In this document: positions 1 through 6,108 of the stretch, piece by piece
Numbering within the stretch: the stretch's first letter is position 1
How the letters are laid out: the number at the start of each line of letters is the position of its first letter
Assembly (NCBI GenBank): GCA_025454675.1
Contig: JALONZ010000072.1
Span: 1-7,883, forward strand
Length of the DNA stretch: 7,883 nucleotides
Direction of reading: 5' to 3'
Source of the DNA: Anaerolineae bacterium
GTDB lineage: Bacteria > Chloroflexota > Anaerolineae > Aggregatilineales > Phototrophicaceae
Program-made: the position numbers and the translations under genes
The notes under the pieces: generated by a model
What the model saw: only the letters and a program-made list of their open reading frames with translations
Databases searched by the model: none
Told to the model about the DNA's origin: nothing

Positions 1-674
1 TTGGTATCGCGCATGATTTCCAGTTCATATTCTTTCCATCCCAGCAGGCTCATATCAATCAAAACCTGCCCGACTGGGCTTTGTTTGATGCCGTTTCGCG
101 CAATTTCGCGCAGTTGCGGTTCATCATATGCCACACCGCCACCACTCCCGCCGAGTGTGAACGATGGGCGGATGAGGACGGGGTAGCCGATTTTTTCTGC
201 CGCGCGTACTGCATCTTCTACACTGGATACGACCTCGCTAGGAGGCGATTTAAGGTTAATTTCGGTCATCGCATCTTTGAATAATTGCCTATCCTCTGCC
301 AATTGGATGCTATTCATGGATGCGCCGATGAGTTCAACATTGTATTTTTCGAGTGTGCCACGCGCTTGAAGGGCGAGCGCCAAATTGAGCGCGGTTTGAC
401 CGCCAACCGTTGGCAATAGGGCATCGGGGCGTTCTGTCTCTATGATGCGCTCACAAATTTCGGGGGTGAGGGGTTCTACATAAGTCGCATCGGCAAATTC
501 GGGGTCGGTCATGATGGTCGCTGGATTGCTATTCACCAAGACCACCCGATACCCCAATCCGCGCAGGGCTTTGCAGGCTTGAACACCGCTATAATCAAAT
601 TCGCTGGCTTGACCAATCACAATAGGTCCAGAGCCGATAATCATGATAGTTTGAATGTCTGTCCGTTTGGGCAT
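1..674 (-). CDS. carB: Carbamoyl-phosphate synthase large subunit, N-terminal part (cut by left edge)
   Basis: The minus strand encodes the first 224 residues of CarB, which makes carbamoyl phosphate from bicarbonate, glutamine-derived ammonia and two ATP for pyrimidine and arginine synthesis in the cytoplasm. The family is usually about 1070 residues, so roughly a fifth is seen. Directly visible are the N-terminal GSGPIVIGQASEFDYSG (residues 14-30), NSNPATIMTDP (48-58), PTVGGQTALN (88-97), the ATP-grasp residues R129 and R169 (in EDR and IRPSF), the glycine loop GGSGGG (175-180), and D207 and E215 before the GWKEYELE segment. These positions match the E. coli enzyme numbering exactly, so the start is secure. 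The start ATG (672-674) has a GGAAG Shine-Dalgarno at 681-685 with 6-nt spacing. No frameshift or stop occurs. It is divergent from the pilus genes and is probably an unrelated housekeeping neighbour. Confidence 0.97.
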   Translation of the reverse strand, partial: MPKRTDIQTIMIIGSGPIVIGQASEFDYSGVQACKALRGLGYRVVLVNSNPATIMTDPEFADATYVEPLTPEICERIIETERPDALLPTVGGQTALNLALALQARGTLEKYNVELIGASMNSIQLAEDRQLFKDAMTEINLKSPPSEVVSSVEDAVRAAEKIGYPVLIRPSFTLGGSGGGVAYDEPQLREIARNGIKQSPVGQVLIDMSLLGWKEYELEIMRDT

Positions 675-715
675 GTGTCGCTTCCACTCATCTATGCTAA
701 AAAACAACAGCTATA

Positions 716-743
716 ATAGTACCGCAGGGCTAGGGTAGGTCAA
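716..743 (-). promoter_or_regulatory. Candidate sigma-70-type promoter for carB
   Basis: Read on the minus strand, TTGACC (738-743) lies 16 bp upstream of TACTAT (716-721). This would start transcription about 35 nt before the carB ATG. An overlapping, even better -35 match, TTGACA (745-750), has a 23-bp gap to the same -10 and is less likely to be used. The call is by consensus match only. Confidence 0.5.
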
Positions 744-758
744 TTGTCAAAGCTATAC

Positions 759-780
759 ACAAAACCTTGTACAAAACCTT
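759..780. repeat. Pair of 10-bp direct repeats, 12-bp period
   Basis: ACAAAACCTT occurs at 759-768 and again at 771-780, each preceded by TAC or GTAC-like sequence. It lies between the two candidate promoters, upstream of the rightward one. Spacing of about one helical turn would fit a regulator binding site, but it could be chance in AT-rich DNA. Confidence 0.35.
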
Positions 781-804
781 ATCAATTTCCGACCACTGCC
801 TTTA

Positions 805-832
805 TTGTTCATGGGCATGGGTATGGTATCAT
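805..832 (+). promoter_or_regulatory. Candidate extended -10 promoter for the pilin cassette
   Basis: TTGTTC (805-810) is followed after 16 bp by TATCAT (827-832), which is preceded by TGG (824-826). This gives the extended -10 form TGnTATnnT. Transcription would begin near 839, leaving a leader of about 50 nt before the ATG at 892. It is the best rightward match in the gap and would drive all three downstream genes. Consensus match only. Confidence 0.5.
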
Positions 833-862
833 TTAGGATGACGCAAAAAGATTGAAAGTGCC

Positions 863-887
863 TCACCATTAGGTGATAGATAGGTGG
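863..887 (+). promoter_or_regulatory. Leader inverted repeat and Shine-Dalgarno of the first pilin gene
   Basis: TCACC (863-867) and GGTGA (872-876) form a perfect 5-bp inverted repeat with a 4-nt loop. The ribosome binding site AGGTGG (882-887) lies only 4 nt before the ATG at 892, which is short. The CACC at 864-867 could pair with either GGTG copy (872-875 or 883-886), so the leader could fold in two ways. The short helices make any regulation speculative. Confidence 0.35.
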
Positions 888-891
888 CATC

Positions 892-2427
892 ATGCGTAAT
901 TTATTAAAAAAAGTAATAAAAATTTTAGATGGCACACCCCGCCCACGCAAACATAAGCGTGAACGTGGTCAGAGTGTGTTAGAGATGACCATGATTACCC
1001 CCCTGCTGATTATTTTATTAGTCGGGTTGGTAGAAATTGGTTGGTTTGCCCGTAATTACCTCACCTTGTTAGAGGTGACTCGTGTTGGGGCGCGACGTGG
1101 CGCTGTTTTGGCGGGTGATAATAGCCCGTTGATGTGGAATGAATGGGCAAGTCTGCCATATGGCGAGAGTTATGACCCACGAATTACCAATTATCCACCA
1201 GGTGCCCCCGAACCACCGAAGTATGGTGGTTATAATCGGTCAAGCATTGAAGCCTTGCGATTTAATGTGCGTGTTTGTGGCAACTTGGGCAATAACAGCA
1301 TCCCTGATAACTTCACTGGATTTTATAATTTGGTGTTGTGTCAGATGTTGGCATCGTTAAGCCCATTGCAAATCCGATATACACCCGGCGTTCCGTTACC
1401 GCCAGAATCACAGACGGATGATATTGTCATCTCGGTATTTGCGATTCAGATGATTAATAACAACACCCCAACAGCTGACGGTGATGAATTGCTCCTTGTT
1501 GACACGGGACCGAGTGGTGAGGTAGATGAATTTGAACCACATACCGGTTATATTCCTGTGGTGGTGGGGCGGTATCCCACTAAAGCCAACGAGTGTAATC
1601 AGTGGGTAGACCCACTCACACCCAATTCACGCTTTATTTATGCACTTGAGCGTGACCCATTTGATTTTTATCGTCCATATCGTGACCAAAATACAACACC
1701 CGCCTCAAGTTCGTTTTTGACGAGCAATGTTTTAGCGCCCAACCCAACCCAATTTGCCGATACCTATTATTCTGCGTTGTTGGGCAATGAGTACGGTGCC
1801 ATTATTAATACCACTGGTGGACAGAACGGTGGGGTAGATGTGGTTGAGGTGTATGATGGTTCTAATATCGTGACAACATACCCCTTAGAGTTGGCTGTAT
1901 TGCGCGATGGTGTTTGGGTATCACCGGGCGATGTGCCTGCATTTGACCCCTACACGTACCCAGAGATGGTACGGGGTTTTTCGTATTCGGGACATCATCG
2001 AATTATCCGTACACGCGAGATAGGTGGTGTTACCTATAATCTGCTTTGCTTTGGGTCTGAATTTTCAAGTTTAGACATCCAAAACTTACTGCGTAATAAC
2101 AGCTTCTTTTTATCTCAGGACGAAATCAACGCCATCCGTACCGACCCTGTAAACCCCATCCCCGATTTCAATTGTGTTGATGATGGGTTTGGTGGGTGTG
2201 CGAATGATGATGTGCGTCGTTATATGGCAAATCAAGGGATTGTGTTGGTTGAAGTGTTTTGGCAACACCGCCTGCTACTAGACATCCCCGTCTTTTCGCC
2301 GATTTATACTTTCTTGGGCAATGACCGCACCACCATCTCGGTTTGGTCGGCGTTCCCTGCACCATCGGTTGTACCGAGTTTGAAATTTAACCAAGATGTG
2401 GCTGACTTCTTAGTCGTCACACCTTAG
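892..2427 (+). CDS. TadE-like minor pilin with enlarged ectodomain
   Basis: This 511-residue protein has a basic N-terminus (residues 1-25) and then a prepilin-type junction G26-QSVLE with Glu31 at +5. A hydrophobic helix (about 33-55) follows, then the typical TadE continuation LEVTRVGARRGA. In known Tad systems TadE is a pseudopilin processed by a prepilin peptidase and needed for pilus assembly. The C-terminal part, VEVFWQHRLLLDIP (453-466) followed by a hydrophobic stretch, resembles the end of TadE-like proteins of Chloroflexota. TadE proteins are usually about 130-200 residues; the extra length lies mainly between about 235 and 445. Six cysteines (129, 150, 235, 386, 428, 436) are all predicted outside the membrane. 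It is the first gene of the cassette, with AGGTGG as ribosome binding site. The family call is confident; the role of the added region is unknown. Confidence 0.85.
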   Translation: MRNLLKKVIKILDGTPRPRKHKRERGQSVLEMTMITPLLIILLVGLVEIGWFARNYLTLLEVTRVGARRGAVLAGDNSPLMWNEWASLPYGESYDPRITNYPPGAPEPPKYGGYNRSSIEALRFNVRVCGNLGNNSIPDNFTGFYNLVLCQMLASLSPLQIRYTPGVPLPPESQTDDIVISVFAIQMINNNTPTADGDELLLVDTGPSGEVDEFEPHTGYIPVVVGRYPTKANECNQWVDPLTPNSRFIYALERDPFDFYRPYRDQNTTPASSSFLTSNVLAPNPTQFADTYYSALLGNEYGAIINTTGGQNGGVDVVEVYDGSNIVTTYPLELAVLRDGVWVSPGDVPAFDPYTYPEMVRGFSYSGHHRIIRTREIGGVTYNLLCFGSEFSSLDIQNLLRNNSFFLSQDEINAIRTDPVNPIPDFNCVDDGFGGCANDDVRRYMANQGIVLVEVFWQHRLLLDIPVFSPIYTFLGNDRTTISVWSAFPAPSVVPSLKFNQDVADFLVVTP

Positions 2428-2445
2428 TCAAAGGAATGAAGTGCC

Positions 2446-5400
2446 ATGAGACGACTCATGAAACGATTTTTTAGAAAACAGCATAAAGGGCAGTCTATCG
2501 TTGTGCTTGCGTTGGGCATGATTGCTTTATTAGGATTTGTCGGCATTACCACCGATATTTCGCTTTTATTTGTCCGCTATGCCACATTGCGCCGTGCGGT
2601 AGATGCCGCCGCCATTGCCGCCGCTGGGCAAATGCGCCAAGACCGCTCGATTGCCACCGTGAACTTAACCGCGCGTAGTTATATCGAACTACACGGGTTA
2701 AATCCGCGCGAGGTGTGGGTGGAATCGTGCCAAAATCAACCCCGCACCGACCGCGACCCCGTAACACAGGGGTTGCAAAATTCCCCGCCCGGTGTCACGA
2801 CTGCATACACCAATTTCATCAATGCGTCAGATGCGTTATCAGATGCAATTTCTGGCGGTACAGTTGATTTGTTTGCGCTCAGAGACACCTATGTCAGCAC
2901 GGCGAATGCCTATCTGACATTGATTACGAGTGCGGCGACAAATGTCCCGACCAATGTGGAAAATTTAGGCACATCTGCGCGGAATTTATTGAATGCGTTG
3001 GGTGCTTATGCCACTAGCCCAGAAATTAGCGCCAACTATTTAACCACGCATAACGCGGTGTTGAATTATAATGCCGAACTTGCGCCATTTTTGCCCGCAG
3101 ACTGGACAGACGACTCTGAAATTTGTACGGCTGACCAGCGCAAATTGGTGCGTGTGACCGCGCAAATTGAATCGCCAACGGTATTCTTACGGCTGTTTGG
3201 TTGGCAAGATATTTTATTAGAAGCCAGCGCCGTCTCCGAAACCGCCGTGTTGGATGTGGTTGTGGTGATGGACGTGTCCGAATCCATGATGTTCGATACC
3301 ACCATCCAAGATTGGGAACAGGTTCACATGGCGGTGGCGTATTTGCCACCCCTGATTGAGCGCAAAGCAACCCGTTTGCAACCCAATAACACCACCATTT
3401 TGGGACAGATGATTCGGGATAATAATCCCATCCCCACATGGAATAATCCAATTGAAGCCGATTGGCGCACACCCGATAGTGGCGGGTTATTAACAATTCC
3501 ACCCGTATATACGCCACCATTTCCACGTCCTGCGGGGAATGTTGTTAGTGGCTTTGCCGATACCTATGAAACATGGGTAGATGGATGGTTTTGGGGTGAA
3601 TATTTGCTCGGTGTGCCACAATCAGAGGTTAATCGGCGCTTATTCTATTTGGATATTAACCAGCCATTGGGTGGTGAAGCCCCTGCGGGAGACTTAAACA
3701 ACCCAGGTCCACTAGCTCCATATGTTGCACCGTCTGACCCCAACCCCGATTACGATGACATCCGCAATGTGTATTATCAGGTACGTTCATTTGTGCCAGA
3801 TGGTATCACCTCCCCACAAACACACCCGCGTGAAGCCTGTCGTGTGCGTTTCTATCCCTTCTCCACAATCACCCCCGTTGACCCGGTATTGGCTGAGATG
3901 TATGTGGATGAATATAACCTCACCGATGCAGATTGGTTCAATATCCGAAATTATAGTAATCCCAATGCGACACAACCGCTTTGGTCGGGTTTTGTACCAG
4001 CCTTCAATTTTTATGGCTGTTGTAATGACCCCAGTTCGGGGTTTGTTGACCTGAATGGTAATATTGTCGAAACGCCAGTCGGTGGCGCATTTCAACTTGA
4101 CAGTGAAACATGGGTTAATGATGGACGGTTTGATGATTTAGTGTGTCAGCCGATGAAACAAGCGCGTGATGCGACCCGGTTGTTCCTGCAACGGATTGAC
4201 TTTTTACGAGGCGATCGTGTTGGTTTTGTGACATTTGATAAATCGGCGTATATCATTGACCCCGATGGCGAAAACGGCGTACCTGGTCGTGCGAATTTGA
4301 GCCATATGATTGAAGATATTGAGACCGCTACCAATGTGTTGAACATGGCGATTGGTGTACGTGCCGAACCCAATTATTATGTTTGGAATGAAGATGGTGG
4401 CATCTTTAGTGGTGCGCCAAGTGGTGCGCCATGGTCTGGTGAATTGGGTGGTGGCACACAATATTCGGCAGGGTTTAATCAAGATAATGAAATTGTCCCT
4501 GTGAATTATGATTGTGATGCTGGTGAATGCCCACCACCACCAGTTGATAACCTTAGTGTACCAGTGACGACTATCCGACAAGCGAGTATAGACCCGTCTT
4601 ATATCAACTACCCAGTGAAGGGGAACTGTAGTATTCAAAATGCGGAGTTGCAAGCCAATTACAGCCTTTTTGGTACACGAAATACAGGTGACTCGATACT
4701 AGATGGTGATGCGGCGTTAAAACGTATTTTTAACCCACCTGCATTTGGTGTTGGGGCAGACCCATTATGGACATCATTTAGCAACACACGCGCTAATAGC
4801 GCCCTCTATCAGAATCTGGGCTTAACGACAGACCATAGTTATGAAAAACAAGGTACATGTCGCGGGACGAATATCGGCGCGGCATTGCGCGAAGGGAACG
4901 CCGCCCTGACAGACCCCAAAACAACACGTCGCGCGGGTACAGTGTGGATTATGATCCTCCTCAGCGATGGCGCGGCGGGTGCATCCGACCCTGTGCGTAA
5001 TAATGGGAATAAAATTGACCAAGCGTTGCCTTATGAAGAAGTGAGTCGTTTTGACTGGCGGTTGCGTAATGCCAATCCCAGAAGCACTGGTCAATATGGA
5101 CGTGGTGTGAATGCACTTGGTAATCCAACCCCTCGTGGTGGTTATGGTTGGCTCGGTTTGTGTCCGTATGGTTCACCCAATTCTGCCGCAACATTAGGGC
5201 GACTGGTCACAAATCCTGACGGGAAGACCTTCCCATTCTGTTCTGATGATGATGTTTTCAGCCGTCACTTCTGCTTAACCGATGGTAACGCGGTTGGGCA
5301 TCCCGATTGGAGTACGGGCTTTTCACCGGGCGCATATGACAGAGATTATATTGACCGTGTGGTTGCCACTTATAATGGTGTGCCATTTGACCCACCCACT

Positions 5401-6087
5401 GACATTGTTCCGTCAGAATGGGATACATTTAATCCAGCCGTTGAAACGGAGAGTGAATATATCCTCAGAAATAACTTGGAACAAGGCAATATTTTTGATG
5501 TGGATATAGGCACTTTTGGCAACGCCAATTGCAATATGCTGTATGATGTGGATGATTATGCACGCGATTGGGCAGATTTTGTGGCGGGTGTTGACCAAGA
5601 ACAAAGCGGTGATGCTGTGTTGCCAACCATTTTCGCCATTGGTTTCCGCTTAGAATTTGAAGACCGCCCACATGGGACGAATAACCTCACTTGTGAGCAA
5701 CAAGTTGGTAACGACAATAGCCCAGCATATGACCGTTGCATGTGTCAACTGAACATTGAACAATGCTTGGGTGAAGAATTACTGCGCTATATCGCTGATG
5801 CGGGTGATAACTTTGTGATTGACAATGACTTGCAACAAGATTGGCGCAATCATGACGGTTTCTTTACCCTCGTGAATACCGATAAAGATGTCACCGATTG
5901 GGGACCCAAAGACCCCTGTGAAAACCCTGCGGTCAATTGGTTTGACCCTGCGGTTACAACGTTAGATTGGGCACCACGTCGTGGTGGTGAAAGTTGTGGC
6001 AATTATTATAATGCGCCTAGCGTAACCGAATTACAACAGGTGTTTGATGATATTGCTTCGCGTATGTTTACCCGTTTGGCAGGATGA
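2446..6087 (+). CDS. TadG-like pilus protein with an interrupted von Willebrand factor A domain
   Basis: A 1213-residue protein with a TadG-like N-terminus: basic residues 1-14, G15-QS junction without Glu at +5, one hydrophobic helix (about 17-38), then YATLRRAVDAAAIAAAGQM. A pilin-like head follows, ending near 265 and containing a helical insertion between C95 and C227. The vWA domain begins about 270. Its metal site (MIDAS) is complete: D276-V-S-E-S280, T808 in GTNIGAAL and D841 in LLSDG. Other core pieces are DATRLFL (575-581), DRVGFVTF (590-597), PTIFAIGF (1060-1067), ELLRYIADAG (1111-1120) and a final helix about 1192-1210. Five insertions separate them and carry 18 of the 20 cysteines. 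It probably acts outside the membrane as a pilus-associated adhesin or assembly factor. It starts 18 nt after the previous gene, with AAGGA at 2431-2435. Family confident; exact role inferred. Confidence 0.9.
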   Translation: MRRLMKRFFRKQHKGQSIVVLALGMIALLGFVGITTDISLLFVRYATLRRAVDAAAIAAAGQMRQDRSIATVNLTARSYIELHGLNPREVWVESCQNQPRTDRDPVTQGLQNSPPGVTTAYTNFINASDALSDAISGGTVDLFALRDTYVSTANAYLTLITSAATNVPTNVENLGTSARNLLNALGAYATSPEISANYLTTHNAVLNYNAELAPFLPADWTDDSEICTADQRKLVRVTAQIESPTVFLRLFGWQDILLEASAVSETAVLDVVVVMDVSESMMFDTTIQDWEQVHMAVAYLPPLIERKATRLQPNNTTILGQMIRDNNPIPTWNNPIEADWRTPDSGGLLTIPPVYTPPFPRPAGNVVSGFADTYETWVDGWFWGEYLLGVPQSEVNRRLFYLDINQPLGGEAPAGDLNNPGPLAPYVAPSDPNPDYDDIRNVYYQVRSFVPDGITSPQTHPREACRVRFYPFSTITPVDPVLAEMYVDEYNLTDADWFNIRNYSNPNATQPLWSGFVPAFNFYGCCNDPSSGFVDLNGNIVETPVGGAFQLDSETWVNDGRFDDLVCQPMKQARDATRLFLQRIDFLRGDRVGFVTFDKSAYIIDPDGENGVPGRANLSHMIEDIETATNVLNMAIGVRAEPNYYVWNEDGGIFSGAPSGAPWSGELGGGTQYSAGFNQDNEIVPVNYDCDAGECPPPPVDNLSVPVTTIRQASIDPSYINYPVKGNCSIQNAELQANYSLFGTRNTGDSILDGDAALKRIFNPPAFGVGADPLWTSFSNTRANSALYQNLGLTTDHSYEKQGTCRGTNIGAALREGNAALTDPKTTRRAGTVWIMILLSDGAAGASDPVRNNGNKIDQALPYEEVSRFDWRLRNANPRSTGQYGRGVNALGNPTPRGGYGWLGLCPYGSPNSAATLGRLVTNPDGKTFPFCSDDDVFSRHFCLTDGNAVGHPDWSTGFSPGAYDRDYIDRVVATYNGVPFDPPTDIVPSEWDTFNPAVETESEYILRNNLEQGNIFDVDIGTFGNANCNMLYDVDDYARDWADFVAGVDQEQSGDAVLPTIFAIGFRLEFEDRPHGTNNLTCEQQVGNDNSPAYDRCMCQLNIEQCLGEELLRYIADAGDNFVIDNDLQQDWRNHDGFFTLVNTDKDVTDWGPKDPCENPAVNWFDPAVTTLDWAPRRGGESCGNYYNAPSVTELQQVFDDIASRMFTRLAG

Positions 6088-6108
6088 GTTTGAATAAGGA
6101 CGGACGCT

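Larger units (their letters stand above)
675..891. other. Divergent intergenic region between carB and the tad-like cassette
   Basis: This 217-bp stretch separates two divergently read genes and contains no convincing coding sequence. It holds a candidate promoter for each direction, a 10-bp direct repeat (759-768 and 771-780) and a small inverted repeat next to the Shine-Dalgarno of the right-hand gene. Nothing resembling a riboswitch or a rho-independent terminator was seen. Confidence 0.8.

Noticed and set aside
51..53. Met at CarB residue 208 where E. coli has Glu
   Set aside because: The neighbouring key residues D207 and E215 are kept, and this position is next to, not in, the main catalytic set. 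It looks like ordinary variation.
1..284. Two plus-strand open frames (1-186 and 81-284)
   Set aside because: They lie antisense to the well-conserved carB reading frame, have no ribosome binding site or recognisable protein features, and are shadows.
811..855. Tiny plus-strand open frame of 14 codons in the leader region
   Set aside because: It overlaps the candidate -10 element and has no ribosome binding site, so it is probably not translated.
753..950. Minus-strand 65-codon open frame across the intergenic region
   Set aside because: It overlaps the start of the TadE-like gene and the candidate promoter, and its translation shows no domain or signal pattern.
2428..2445. Possible terminator or promoter between the first and second pilin genes
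   Set aside because: The 18-nt gap only has room for a ribosome binding site, and no stem-loop is present. The 21-nt gap at 6088-6108 is similar.
3026..3526. Minus-strand 166-codon open frame
   Set aside because: It is antisense to the TadG-like gene and its composition (scattered Trp, Arg, Cys) is typical of a shadow frame.
4261..4302. Possible calcium-binding loop DPDGENG (residues 606-612) in the vWA protein
   Set aside because: The spacing does not match an EF-hand or a known pilus calcium loop, and a short Asp/Gly-rich turn is common after this vWA strand.
4204..4653. Minus-strand 149-codon open frame
   Set aside because: It is antisense to the second insertion region of the vWA protein; no motif, start signal or neighbour supports it.
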